Assembly (NCBI RefSeq): GCF_035956715.1 | Contig: NZ_CP108381.1 | Location: 372,001-436,000 of the forward strand | Reading direction: 5' to 3' | From: Nocardia sp. NBC_01329 | GTDB taxonomy: Bacteria > Actinomycetota > Actinomycetes > Mycobacteriales > Mycobacteriaceae | Length of the DNA stretch: 64,000 bases | Shown here: positions 34,364 through 42,647 of the stretch, piece after piece | Layout of the letters: each line of letters opens with the position of its first letter | Position numbering within the stretch: the stretch's first letter is position 1 | The notes under the pieces: model-generated | Told to the model about the DNA's origin: nothing | Database searches by the model: none | The model's input: only the letters and a program-made list of their open reading frames with translations | Translations under genes and position numbers: made by a program

Positions 34364-35621
34364 ACTACCCCGCGCCGGGGCACGCGGTGTCCACTATCGC
34401 GTCGACCCCGAGTACGCCCCCACCGTGGAAGTGTTCGACAACCTCACCCATCAGCAGATCCATGCCGGGGTGGCCGCGCTGAACCCGTCGGTGCTCCAGA
34501 CCGGCGGCCAGGCCTGGCAGGGTGCGGCGACCGGCCTCACCGACGCGGTGGCACAGGCGCATACCGAGATCCGCGGCGCCATCGCCGACGGCTGGCGCGG
34601 GTCGGCGGCGGGTCTGGCCATGGCGGCGGTGCGCGATTTCGAGGCCGCCGGACGCCACCTCGCCGACGTCCTCGCCACGGTCGGCCAGCGGCTGGGCCGG
34701 GCGGGTGATGCGGCGGAAACCCTGCGTGCCGCGGTCTCCGAACCCGCCGGCGCCGAGCCGGATCTCGCGGCGGCCCTGCTGGATCCGCACGCCGCCACCG
34801 GCAATATCGCGGTACAGCGGCAGGCCGACGACGATCGCGCCGAGGTGGTCCGGGTGATGGACAGTGTCTACACCGGGGCCTTCATCCCCACCGGCGCTCA
34901 GGTGCCGGCATTCCCGGAGCTACCGGATTCGGTACTCGGCAGCGAGGTCCCGTCCACGACCGTCGCGGCGGCGACCGTGGACTCCGGCCCGGAAAGCGCA
35001 GTAGGACAGCGACCTTCGTCCGCTCCGGCCGTGGCCACGACCGCGGTGGACGGAAAGCCCGAGGTATCCCGGCCCGGCGCGGCGGACCCGATCGAACCGG
35101 CCCGACGAGTGGTCGCATTCGCCCCGGTCGCGTCCGGTACCCCGGTTACCGCACCGGACGGTGTGCCGGCGGAAACCACGACCGCGGCTACCGCGCAGCC
35201 GGTCGGTGCGCACGCCGCCGCATCCGCCCCGGCTCCGGCCGGGGCCGGGACCGCCTCGACGACGGCCGCGTCGGCGGCCGGCGTCCCCCTGTTCGCTGCT
35301 CCGGTCCGGCCGGCCGGGTCGAATGCCGACCAGGAAAGGTCCCGGGACGAGCAGCAGCGCCAGTCGGGCGGCGAGGCGGTCACCGGGATGGGCGCGGGGG
35401 CGATCGGCGGCATGATGGGCGGCGCCATGGCGGCCGATTCCGTTCGTTCGAGCGCACCGGTCGCACCGCGTACCGAGCGGACCGATGCGGCCGAGGACGA
35501 TCTCCATTTCAGCGACGAGGACCTCACCTACCTGGAACCGGGCGAACCGGCCGGGCAGTTGATCGGTGCACTGGAACCCACCACCCCGCCGGTTCTGGGT
35601 GAGTGGACCGAAGCGGAGTGA
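34356..35621 (+). CDS. PPE-like/WXG-domain protein with a long low-complexity tail
   Basis: The product is 421 residues. An N-terminal helical domain of about 180 residues carries two WxG turns: AWQGAA (Trp54) and GWRGSA (Trp80). A 200-residue Ala/Pro/Val/Thr-rich linker follows, then a Gly/Met-rich patch (GMGAGAIGGMMGGAMAAD) and an acidic end (DDLHFSDEDLTYLEPGEP). This layout resembles PPE-type ESX substrates outside mycobacteria. ATG 34356 overlaps the upstream gene by eight bases. EspG follows with a 4-base overlap, as expected for a PPE-like client and its chaperone. Confidence 0.72.
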   Translation: MRELPRAGARGVHYRVDPEYAPTVEVFDNLTHQQIHAGVAALNPSVLQTGGQAWQGAATGLTDAVAQAHTEIRGAIADGWRGSAAGLAMAAVRDFEAAGRHLADVLATVGQRLGRAGDAAETLRAAVSEPAGAEPDLAAALLDPHAATGNIAVQRQADDDRAEVVRVMDSVYTGAFIPTGAQVPAFPELPDSVLGSEVPSTTVAAATVDSGPESAVGQRPSSAPAVATTAVDGKPEVSRPGAADPIEPARRVVAFAPVASGTPVTAPDGVPAETTTAATAQPVGAHAAASAPAPAGAGTASTTAASAAGVPLFAAPVRPAGSNADQERSRDEQQRQSGGEAVTGMGAGAIGGMMGGAMAADSVRSSAPVAPRTERTDAAEDDLHFSDEDLTYLEPGEPAGQLIGALEPTTPPVLGEWTEAE

Positions 35622-36364
35622 ACTGGATCCTGACCCCGGACCAGTTCGCCCTGGCTTGGGAGCGGACCGTCGGCGACCGCATTCCCTACCCGCTGGCGGT
35701 TCGGCTGTCGGCCCGCGATTCCGCCGAGCGGGCCGCGCAGCTGCCCGCCCTGCGGCAGTGGTGTGACAGCACCCTCGACGCCGATCTGGAGGCCGCATTG
35801 CGGGTTCTCGCGGCTCCCGAGGTGAGCGTGGCGGCCTTCGGCCAGGATGGTGCCGGTGCCCCGGCCGTCCGGGTGCTCGGCGCCTCGGCCGCCCGGATCG
35901 GAGTGGTCGCCACTCAGCGTCCGGGTCCGTATCCCGATCGAGGCGGGGAACTACGGATCACCGCGGGCACCTCGAGTTCCCTTCCGGTGCGGGTGATCGC
36001 CGCTCTACCGGCCGCGCCCGCCGGCGCCGGCGAACGGTTGCGCGCCCCGCGGGCCGAGGTCGCCGAGGACGGGCGGGACCGGGTCACTGTTCCGGTGTCC
36101 GGGCCTGGGGTACCGAGCCGTATCCGCAAGAGGCTCAAGCAGTCGCGTGACGGGATCGGCCAGATCGTGGTGTGGGTGCACCGCGTCACGGGTGCGGCAC
36201 CCTTCGGGGTGCTGTGCTGGGTGGATATCGCCGACGACGGCCGCTACGCGATCCATACCGGTAAGGATGTCGAGATCGCGGCGGTGGGTGCCGAGGGGTT
36301 CACCAACGCGCTGCGGCCGATGGTCGCCGCTGCCCAGCGGTCTGTCGCCTACGCCGAGCGCTGA
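35618..36364 (+). CDS. EspG-family ESX secretion-associated chaperone
   Basis: The product is 248 residues. It matches the EspG family in its opening (WILTPDQFALAWERTVGDRIPYPL), the central strand set around VRVLGASAARIGVVATQ and the late DDGRYAIHTGKDVEIAAVG segment. EspG proteins bind PPE tips in the cytosol and keep them soluble for the secretion ATPase. GTG 35618 overlaps the upstream stop (GTGA). An in-frame GTG at 35603 is possible. No ESX membrane genes (EccB, EccC, EccD, MycP) are present in this window, so the module must use a system encoded elsewhere. Confidence 0.8.
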   Translation: MNWILTPDQFALAWERTVGDRIPYPLAVRLSARDSAERAAQLPALRQWCDSTLDADLEAALRVLAAPEVSVAAFGQDGAGAPAVRVLGASAARIGVVATQRPGPYPDRGGELRITAGTSSSLPVRVIAALPAAPAGAGERLRAPRAEVAEDGRDRVTVPVSGPGVPSRIRKRLKQSRDGIGQIVVWVHRVTGAAPFGVLCWVDIADDGRYAIHTGKDVEIAAVGAEGFTNALRPMVAAAQRSVAYAER

Positions 36365-36405
36365 AGATCCGTCGCCCGCATCGGCCTTCGCCCCGGTCCC
36401 GGTGA

Positions 36406-37167
36406 TCAGTTACCGAGCGGGCGGGTGACGGTCGGGGTGGGGACCGCGGGGCTCGGTGGTCCCTCGGTGGTGTCCGGTGCGGTCGTCTCCGTGGTCGGTG
36501 CAGCCGCGCGGGGCGCGTCCGGGAGCCGGGCGGGCGTGGGCTCTGCCGAGGAGGTCTCCGCAGTTTCGGTTTCCGGTGGCTTCTGCTCGTCTGCCACTGC
36601 GGGAGGTTCGGTTGCCGGAGGTTCGGCGGCAGGGGGCGCGGCTGCCGGTGGCGCGGCTGCCGGTGGCGCGGGTGCCGGTGGCTCGGCCGGGGCCGGGACG
36701 ATCGCTTCGGAGGTCGAAGCCGGTGCGGGGAGGGGGGATTCGGTGTACGCCGGTTCGATCGGTGGGCTCGGCAGTGAAGCGGTGGTCCAGCTCGGCTCGG
36801 CGGAGGCGGACGGTTCGGGGGTGGTCGACAGGGTGACCGGGCGGGTGGTTTCGCCGGTGCCGGGCTCCGCGCCGGGCCCGGCGGAAGCGGTGACCGAGAT
36901 CTGATACTCCGGCGGAAGCGTGCGCCGGGGTGGCGGTTCGGGGGCCATCCGCCAGCTCGGTGACGGGGGTATCAGGACTTTCGCGACGCTCGTGGCGGGA
37001 TCGCCGGTGTACTGCGCCGGTTCGGCGGCCTGTGGCCCCGAGTGGATCGGCGGCGGCGGTACGTAGGTGTCCTCTTGGCCGATCCCGCACGCGCCGATGA
37101 GCACCAGCCCGAGGGAAACGGCCCCGGCGGCCGCCAGTGGCCCAGCGACCTTCGTTTTGCTCTCCAT
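36406..37167 (-). CDS. Pro/Ala/Glu-rich lipoprotein
   Basis: The product is 253 residues. The N-terminal signal (basic ESKTK, hydrophobic AAGAVSLGLVLIGAC) ends in a lipobox-like LIGAC with Cys27, so it is probably lipid-anchored. Nearly all the mature part is low-complexity Pro/Ala/Glu/Thr, with short repeats such as PPAAAPPAAEPPA, so it may be a wall-spanning stalk. AGGAG lies about nine bases before ATG 37167. No enzymatic domain is visible. It converges on the espG gene; a physical link with the ESX module is possible but unproven. Confidence 0.8.
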   Translation of the reverse strand: MESKTKVAGPLAAAGAVSLGLVLIGACGIGQEDTYVPPPPIHSGPQAAEPAQYTGDPATSVAKVLIPPSPSWRMAPEPPPRRTLPPEYQISVTASAGPGAEPGTGETTRPVTLSTTPEPSASAEPSWTTASLPSPPIEPAYTESPLPAPASTSEAIVPAPAEPPAPAPPAAAPPAAAPPAAEPPATEPPAVADEQKPPETETAETSSAEPTPARLPDAPRAAAPTTETTAPDTTEGPPSPAVPTPTVTRPLGN

Positions 37168-37468
37168 CGGTGACGCTCCTGTGATATGTCAGTGGCCCAA
37201 CCTTAATTGAGCGTGCCCATGAGAACTAGTCCCGCATGGGCGGATCGCCCTGGTTACCGCGTGTAGAAAAGTGGCGGCGGGGTACGTTTCAGGTATCGAA
37301 TTGATATCAGCCGCGTGTCACGGGCTTGTGTCACGTAACAATCTTCGGGTTGTGGTCGTAGCGTATGTTGCTGAAGTGACGCATGAGACACCGGATTTTC
37401 TCGGTGATGATGCATCGAAGTGGTAGGCGCGAAACGATTTACGGATCGGCGCCATCGAGGAGTAGATG
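37168..37468. other. Divergent intergenic region
   Basis: About 300 bases are AT-richer than average around 37195-37215 and 37295-37390. The region should contain the promoters of the lipoprotein gene (minus) and the small membrane protein gene (plus). No clear operator or RNA structure is visible. Confidence 0.4.
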
Positions 37469-37762
37469 ATGGGAGACCAGACCACCACCGACCTGCCGGA
37501 CGTGGCGGAGGAGCCCGCCGTGGCGGCGGCCCCGGAGCCGGCGGCGGATCTCGTATCGGGTGGTGCGGGTACGACCGTGGGCAGAGTGCTGGGCTGGCTG
37601 GTTTTCGCCGGCGGACTGGGCGCCGCGGCTTTCGGTATCGGGACCCTCCATGTGGTGATCAGTGTGATCGGTCTCATCCTGGCGTGTACCGCGGGGTTGA
37701 CGCTGCTCAAGTTGCGGGCCGACGCGCCCGGGCCCGAACCCGAGGCGGGTATCGCCGGCTGA
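37469..37762 (+). CDS. Small membrane protein
   Basis: The product is 97 residues. An acidic Ala/Pro-rich N-terminal 40 residues leads to two hydrophobic segments separated by a short turn (about residues 40-60 and 62-80), with a basic then Pro/Glu-rich tail. GAGGAG lies six bases upstream of ATG 37469; an ATG at 37466 is also in frame. I do not recognise a family. Confidence 0.65.
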   Translation: MGDQTTTDLPDVAEEPAVAAAPEPAADLVSGGAGTTVGRVLGWLVFAGGLGAAAFGIGTLHVVISVIGLILACTAGLTLLKLRADAPGPEPEAGIAG

Positions 37763-37849
37763 GCCGGCGCGCACTCGGGCCCTCCGCTCCCGGAACCTCG
37801 ATCGGGCGCGGTCGCGTGGGCTTCGGCGACCCGTTCCGCGCACTGAGTG

Positions 37850-37861
37850 GGACACGTGTCC
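37850..37861. promoter_or_regulatory. 12-bp palindrome GGACACGTGTCC
   Basis: A perfect palindrome lies about 70 bases upstream of the promoter at 37934-37962. Its size suits a dimeric regulator. The regulator is unknown. Confidence 0.35.
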
Positions 37862-37933
37862 GATCACTTTTTCGGACAGTTGATCATCCGATTCGCTGCG
37901 GCTTTCCGGGGAAGTTACCCGTCGGTCGATCGT

Positions 37934-37962
37934 TTGCCGGACTCCGGGTTCGCCGGTACTTT
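37934..37962 (+). promoter_or_regulatory. Promoter of the 32-residue gene
   Basis: A -35 TTGCCG (37934-37939) and a -10 TACTTT (37957-37962) are separated by exactly 17 bases. Transcription would start near 37969, giving a leader of about 32 bases to ATG 38001. Confidence 0.55.
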
Positions 37963-38000
37963 GGGCGCCGGTCGGAACGGATGAGAAAGAAGAGTAGAAC

Positions 38001-38099
38001 ATGATCGAAGCCGGGTCCGCGGCCCTGAATCTGGCGAATGTCGTCACCTCCATCGCCGCCAACGTGACCTATCTGCTGCAGGCCTGGGGAGTTCTCTGA
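38001..38099 (+). CDS. 32-residue hydrophobic peptide
   Basis: This short frame encodes MIEAGSAALNLAN followed by VVTSIAANVTYLLQAWGVL. It has one acidic residue, no basic residues and a long run able to form an amphipathic or membrane-inserted helix. AAGAAGAG lies about six bases before the ATG, a well-spaced promoter lies 39 bases upstream, and a perfect hairpin begins 12 bases after the stop, so it has the full set of signals of an independent gene. Small helical peptides of about this size include the PorA/PorH-type porins of mycolic-acid bacteria, but there is no sequence match I can claim. Function unknown. Confidence 0.6.
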   Translation: MIEAGSAALNLANVVTSIAANVTYLLQAWGVL

Positions 38100-38110
38100 G
38101 TGTTTGCCGA

Positions 38111-38149
38111 CACTGTGGCGGCGTGCCCTGCGGGTACGCCGCCACAGTG
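38111..38149 (+). terminator. Terminator of the 32-residue gene
   Basis: Perfect 14-bp arms CACTGTGGCGGCGT (38111-38124) and ACGCCGCCACAGTG (38136-38149) flank an 11-base loop, 12 bases past the small gene's stop. Confidence 0.75.
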
Positions 38150-38286
38150 CGTCCGGGCCCATTATCGGTTGCCGACAACCCTTGCCGACGCTGAGCCGGG
38201 CGCGTGAGGCACTGCCCGGCACCGCCGCGGACCGATAACGTATGCGGCATCGCGCATTGCCGCATAACCGCCCGAGAGGAGACGCT

Positions 38287-39372
38287 GTGCCCCAGCAGGT
38301 TCGAGGTGTGATCGCCCGTAGTTCCGGCGCCCCGGTCGAATTGGTCCCGATCGTCATCCCCGATCCCGGACCACGGGATGTGGTGGTGACGATCCAGGCG
38401 TGTGGGGTTTGCCATACCGATCTGACCTATCGCGAGGGCGGAATCAACGACGAGTTCCCCTTCCTGCTCGGTCACGAGGCCGCGGGTGTGGTGGAGACAG
38501 TGGGCTCGGCGGTCACCCATGTCGAGCCGGGCGATTTCGTGATCTTGAACTGGCGCGCGGTCTGCGGTCGGTGCCGCGCGTGTAAGCGCGGCCGCCCCTG
38601 GTACTGCTTCGACACCTTCAACGCGAGTGTGCCGATGACGCTCGAGGACGGCACCGAACTCACCCCGGCGCTCGGTATCGGCGCTTTCGCCGACAAGACC
38701 CTGGTCCACGAGGGCCAGTGCACCAAGGTCGACCCGGAGACCGACCCGGCGGTGGCCGGGCTGCTCGGCTGCGGCGTGATGGCGGGCCTGGGCGCGGCGG
38801 TGAACACCGGAAATGTCGGCCGCGGGGATTCGGTGGCGGTACTCGGCTGCGGAGGAGTCGGTGACGCCGCGATCGCCGGCGCCCGGCTGGCCGGCGCGGG
38901 CACCATCATCGCGGTGGATACCGACGCCCGGAAACTCGACTGGGCGCGCGAACTCGGCGCGACCCACACCGTCGACGCGTCCGGCACCGACGTAGTCACC
39001 GCGATCCAGGATCTCACCGAGGGATTCGGCGCCGATGTGGTGATCGACGCGGTGGGCCGCCCGGAGACCTGGAAGCAGGCTTTCTACGCGCGTGACCTGG
39101 CCGGCACTGTAGTGCTGGTCGGGGTGCCGACTCCCGATATGACACTCGAGATGCCGCTCATCGATTTCTTCAGCCGTGGTGGTTCGCTGAAATCATCCTG
39201 GTACGGGGACTGCCTGCCGGAACGGGATTTCCCGATGTTGATCGACCTGTACCGGCAGGGGCGGTTGCCGCTGGACAAGTTCGTGACCGAACGAATCGGG
39301 CTGGACGCGGTGGAACAGGCCTTCCACACCATGCACGGCGGGCAGGTCCTGCGCTCGGTGGTCGTGCTGTGA
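38287..39372 (+). CDS. mscR: S-(hydroxymethyl)mycothiol dehydrogenase (zinc alcohol dehydrogenase family)
   Basis: The product is 361 residues, a medium-chain zinc-dependent dehydrogenase. The catalytic zinc ligands are Cys39 (CGVCHTD) and His63 (GHEAAG); the structural zinc is held by Cys93, 96, 99 and 107 ([15 protein letters not shown]). The Rossmann motif is [12 protein letters not shown]. The sequence matches the MscR/AdhE2 group (Rv2259 in M. tuberculosis), which oxidises the formaldehyde-mycothiol adduct to S-formylmycothiol with NAD+. GTG 38287 has GAGAGGAG four bases upstream. The next gene overlaps it by four bases and encodes the metallo-hydrolase usually paired with MscR, which supports the assignment. 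Confidence 0.9.
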   Translation: MPQQVRGVIARSSGAPVELVPIVIPDPGPRDVVVTIQACGVCHTDLTYREGGINDEFPFLLGHEAAGVVETVGSAVTHVEPGDFVILNWRAVCGRCRACKRGRPWYCFDTFNASVPMTLEDGTELTPALGIGAFADKTLVHEGQCTKVDPETDPAVAGLLGCGVMAGLGAAVNTGNVGRGDSVAVLGCGGVGDAAIAGARLAGAGTIIAVDTDARKLDWARELGATHTVDASGTDVVTAIQDLTEGFGADVVIDAVGRPETWKQAFYARDLAGTVVLVGVPTPDMTLEMPLIDFFSRGGSLKSSWYGDCLPERDFPMLIDLYRQGRLPLDKFVTERIGLDAVEQAFHTMHGGQVLRSVVVL

Positions 39373-39983
39373 CCGCCCGGGTCGAACGGATCGTCACCGA
39401 GGGGCAGTTCTGCCTCGACGGGGGCTGCTGGGACGTGGCGAACAATATCTGGCTCGTCGGCGACGACAGCGAAGTGCTGATCATCGATGCCGCGCACGCC
39501 GCGCAGCCGATACTCGAGGCGGTGGCCGGACGCCGGGTGACCGCCGTCGTGTGCACGCACGCGCACAACGATCACGTCACTGTGGCGCCCACGCTGTCGG
39601 CGGCGACGGGTGCGCCGATCTTCCTGCATCCCGACGACGATGTGCTCTGGCAGCAAACCCATCCCGGCGTCGAGTACCGCCGGATCGCCGACGGCGAGGT
39701 GTTCCGGGTCGGTGGTGCGGAACTGCGGATACTGCACACTCCGGGGCATTCACCGGGATCGTGCTGCCTGTACTTCGCCGAGAGTGCCGAAGTGTTCAGC
39801 GGCGATACGTTGTTCGAGGGTGGGCCCGGCGCGACCGGCCGGTCCTATTCCGACTATCCGACCATTCTCGCCTCCATCAACGAGCGGCTGTTCGCACTAC
39901 CGGACCAGACCGTGGTGCACACCGGGCACGGACCCGACACCACCATCGGCGCCGAGCGGGCCAATGTGCCCGCACAAGCCTGA
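39369..39983 (+). CDS. Metallo-beta-lactamase fold hydrolase (MscR partner)
   Basis: The product is 204 residues. The zinc motif THAHNDHV gives His64, His66, Asp68 and His69, with further ligands in [15 protein letters not shown] and HTGHGPDT, so all the usual ligands are present. It overlaps mscR (GTGA). The same two-gene order occurs in mycobacteria (Rv2259-Rv2260). Given the context, it probably hydrolyses S-formylmycothiol or another mycothiol thioester, completing formaldehyde detoxification. That is inference from gene order. Confidence 0.88.
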   Translation: MTARVERIVTEGQFCLDGGCWDVANNIWLVGDDSEVLIIDAAHAAQPILEAVAGRRVTAVVCTHAHNDHVTVAPTLSAATGAPIFLHPDDDVLWQQTHPGVEYRRIADGEVFRVGGAELRILHTPGHSPGSCCLYFAESAEVFSGDTLFEGGPGATGRSYSDYPTILASINERLFALPDQTVVHTGHGPDTTIGAERANVPAQA

Positions 39984-40038
39984 AGCAGTCGCGGGGTGCC
40001 GGTCGTGGAAACGCCGGTGCCCGAGGGGCAGGTCGTCA

Positions 40039-40070
40039 CGGTGGTCCGCCCGGACCGGGCCGGACCACCG
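40039..40070. terminator. Bidirectional terminator between the metallo-hydrolase and Ddn-like genes
   Basis: Perfect 10-bp arms CGGTGGTCCG (40039-40048) and CGGACCACCG (40061-40070) flank a 12-base GC-rich loop, between two convergent genes ending at 39983 and 40077. Confidence 0.6.
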
Positions 40071-40076
40071 GAACCC

Positions 40077-40556
40077 TCAGGGCATGCGGGGGACCAGTAC
40101 GAACACCGGGATCCGGCGTTCGGTCCACGACTGGTAGTTGTCGAAATCCGCGTACAGTTCGAGCAGTTTCGGCCACAGCCGGTCGCGTTCGGCATCGTCG
40201 GCGAGGCGGGCCCGTACCGGGATCCGGTCCTTACCGATCTGCACGGTGGTATCCGGCTGCGCGACGAGATTGTGGTACCACTGCGGGTTCTTCGGCAGCC
40301 CGCCCTGCGAAGCGACCACGATGATGTTCGTGTCGTCACGCAGGAACAGCAGCGGGGCCGTGAACTGCTTGCCGGATTTGCGGCCGATATGGTCGAGCAA
40401 CAGTGTGGGCACCGGTTTGCGCAGGCCCGCCCCGACTCGCCAGGTGCCGCCGAGCCGTCCCCCGGTTTTCCGGTAGGCCCAGGTGTTGACCTTGGACATG
40501 TACTTGACAACAGTCGGCACGAAGGACGAATCGAGTTGCTTGGGACGCTTGTTCAT
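40077..40556 (-). CDS. Deazaflavin (F420)-dependent nitroreductase family protein (Ddn-like)
   Basis: The product is 159 residues with the split-barrel Ddn/F420-binding pattern: TLLLDHIGRKSGKQFTAPLLFLRDDTNIIVVASQGG, KNPQWYHNL and a tail of basic residues. Mtb Ddn, which activates PA-824, belongs here. The natural function is usually quinone or fatty-acid reduction with F420H2. The N-terminal SSFVPTVVKYMSKVNTWAYRKTGGRLGG resembles the membrane-associated helix of this family. It lies 27 bases downstream of the TetR gene and may close the long leftward operon. Confidence 0.87.
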   Translation of the reverse strand: MNKRPKQLDSSFVPTVVKYMSKVNTWAYRKTGGRLGGTWRVGAGLRKPVPTLLLDHIGRKSGKQFTAPLLFLRDDTNIIVVASQGGLPKNPQWYHNLVAQPDTTVQIGKDRIPVRARLADDAERDRLWPKLLELYADFDNYQSWTERRIPVFVLVPRMP

Positions 40557-40583
40557 AGTTCTTCGAAGCTTCTTTCCCGATGC

Positions 40584-41162
40584 TCAGCGCAGGATCAACA
40601 GCGCGGATTTCTCGATGAGATCGGCGATATCGGCGTAGGAGGCATAGCCCATACCGGCCCGGACCAGGGCGCCCGCGTAGACCAGCTCCAGCGAGACCAC
40701 CACCTCGGGATCCGGATCGGGACCCAGCGCCCGCTCGATCCGGGTCCGGATCTCCAGGCCGATCCGGGCGCGCAGATGTGCCACATCTGGGTCGCGGCCG
40801 AGCAGGGCACTGGTGACGGCGCCGGAAACCTCCTGGTCGTCGGCGACCAGCATGGCGATCGCCCGCAGTTCGGCCACCACCCGGACGGTCGGATCGGGGT
40901 CCTCGCTGACCGGTGAATCCGCCGCCACCAACCGCCGCCAGAAGATCTCGGCGACCAGATGTTCCTTCGACGAGAAGTAGGTGTACGCGGTGGCTGTGCC
41001 GACACCGGCGGCGGCGGCGACCATCCGGATGGTCATTCCCGCGAACCCCTCGCGTGTCAGCACCTCCACCGCTGCCTTCGTCAGTTTGTCGACCGTATCG
41101 GCCTGTTTCGCGGACAGGCGTCGACGGGTCGCTTCGACGACGAGGGGTTCACCTTCGGACAT
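40584..41162 (-). CDS. TetR family transcriptional regulator
   Basis: The product is 192 residues. A helix-turn-helix domain covers about residues 21-70 (TVDKLTKAAVEVLTREGFAG, then VAAAAGVGTATAYTYFSSKEHL); the remainder is a typical ligand-binding domain. It starts 18 bases after the FAD-dependent dehydrogenase gene and so is probably co-transcribed with the operon running from the 46 kb promoter. It is a likely local regulator and a candidate to bind the TGTCYGGACA-type sites there, but no direct evidence links them. Confidence 0.87.
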   Translation of the reverse strand: MSEGEPLVVEATRRRLSAKQADTVDKLTKAAVEVLTREGFAGMTIRMVAAAAGVGTATAYTYFSSKEHLVAEIFWRRLVAADSPVSEDPDPTVRVVAELRAIAMLVADDQEVSGAVTSALLGRDPDVAHLRARIGLEIRTRIERALGPDPDPEVVVSLELVYAGALVRAGMGYASYADIADLIEKSALLILR

Positions 41163-41180
41163 GTGTCTGAATGTACCGTT

Positions 41181-42647
41181 TCAATTCTTCGCGGCCGCAA
41201 TCCCGGCCCTGCGACCGTAGAAACTGCCGTCGCCCAGCGAGGTCCCGCTGGCGTAGCCACCCGCGCAGACTCCGGAGGTGCAACGCCCCGCGGCGAACAG
41301 TCCGGGGATGGGCTCACCGCTCACATGCAGCACCCGTGAATCCAGATCCGTGCGCAGACCACCCAGGGTGAATCCCGCGGTGAACCCGCGCATATCGAAG
41401 GCCGCGAACGGGCCCTCCAGCGGTTGGGTCCACTCCGGCTTCTTACCCAGCAGCGGATCCTTACCGTCCACCGCGTGCTTGTTGTACAGCTCGACGGTGC
41501 TCTGGAGGGCGAGTTCGGGCAGGCCCATATCGGATTCGAGTTCGGTGATGGTCTCCGCGGCCCAGGTCGGCGGCTGCCGGAAGAACGGGGTGGAGGTCTC
41601 GGTGGTCAGCGATTCCTCGTAGGCGGCCTCGCCGATGATCAGATATGCCTGGTTCTCCTGGTGGAACAGGGTCATCTGACCGATCCGGCCCGGATAGGTG
41701 TCCTCCGGGACATAACGCTGGCCGCGTCCGTTGACCAGGATGCCGCGCGCCATCATCTGCGGATCGCCGAAGAACGCGACCTCGGTGGCGTCCATATGGG
41801 CCAGATCGGCGCCGAGGGCCTGCGCCACCCGAATGGCGATACCGTCGTGTTCCTCGATGGCGGCGCCCGGGCGGCCGATGAGCCGGGGCGCGAACCCCTC
41901 GATCATCCGGTCGTGGTAGGCGAAACTGCCCGTTGCCAGAACCACTCCGCGTTCGGCACGGATCGTCAACTCTTTGCCGTACTGCTTGGCGACCACACCG
42001 ACCACGCGGTCGCCGTCGACGACGAGCCGCTGGATCCGAATATCGTATTCCGCTGTGACACCTAGCTTCTCGGCGGTTTCGGCGAGCGGTTTCATCAGCA
42101 TGTAGCCGCCGCCCTTGGAACCTGTCCGCTTATTGCTCATCTGCGGGACGTGCCCGCGCGGCGCCGGATCAGCGACGGTGTTGAAAGGTGCGGCGTTCTC
42201 GCCGCCGGAATACATCAGACCCTCGTCGTGCGGGGGCTCCCAGCCGGGCTCTCCCCAGAACTCCGCCTTGAAGGGCACCCCGTTGGCGACCAGCCATTCG
42301 TAGTGCTCGACACTGCCCCGGCAGTAGTCGGCGATCTTGGCCTCGTCCGCACCGGGACCCAGCGCGGTGAGCATGAACTTCTCCATGTTCGCCGGGCTGT
42401 CCTCGAAACCGAGCGCCTTCTGCAAGGGGGTCCCGCCGCCGAGGTAGATGAACCCCCCGGCCAGCGCCGCCGCGCCGCCCCAGCCACTGGTGCGTTCCAG
42501 GATCAGTACTTCCGAGCCCGCCCGCGCGGCCTCGATGGCGGCGCAGACTCCGGCGATCCCGTAACCGGCGACCACCACATCGGCGGTCCGGTCCCAGGTT
42601 CCGACCTCGGCGGCGGGAAGGGGGCGGAGAGGGGTGGGGTCGGCCAT
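41181..42647 (-). CDS. FAD-dependent dehydrogenase (FAD_binding_2; steroid dehydrogenase-like)
   Basis: The product is 488 residues. The dinucleotide motif VVAGYGIAGVCAAIEAARAG and acidic LILER open the protein, the substrate domain follows, and the C-terminal GLFAAGRCTSGVCAGGYASGTSLGDGSFYGRRAG closes the FAD site. The family includes 3-ketosteroid-delta1-dehydrogenase, fumarate reductase and Rv0785-like enzymes. The YxxxN/Tyr set of KstD is not assigned here, so the exact substrate is open. It overlaps the upstream dehydrogenase gene by one base (ATG/stop) and is the fourth enzyme of the operon. Confidence 0.85.
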   Translation of the reverse strand: MADPTPLRPLPAAEVGTWDRTADVVVAGYGIAGVCAAIEAARAGSEVLILERTSGWGGAAALAGGFIYLGGGTPLQKALGFEDSPANMEKFMLTALGPGADEAKIADYCRGSVEHYEWLVANGVPFKAEFWGEPGWEPPHDEGLMYSGGENAAPFNTVADPAPRGHVPQMSNKRTGSKGGGYMLMKPLAETAEKLGVTAEYDIRIQRLVVDGDRVVGVVAKQYGKELTIRAERGVVLATGSFAYHDRMIEGFAPRLIGRPGAAIEEHDGIAIRVAQALGADLAHMDATEVAFFGDPQMMARGILVNGRGQRYVPEDTYPGRIGQMTLFHQENQAYLIIGEAAYEESLTTETSTPFFRQPPTWAAETITELESDMGLPELALQSTVELYNKHAVDGKDPLLGKKPEWTQPLEGPFAAFDMRGFTAGFTLGGLRTDLDSRVLHVSGEPIPGLFAAGRCTSGVCAGGYASGTSLGDGSFYGRRAGIAAAKN

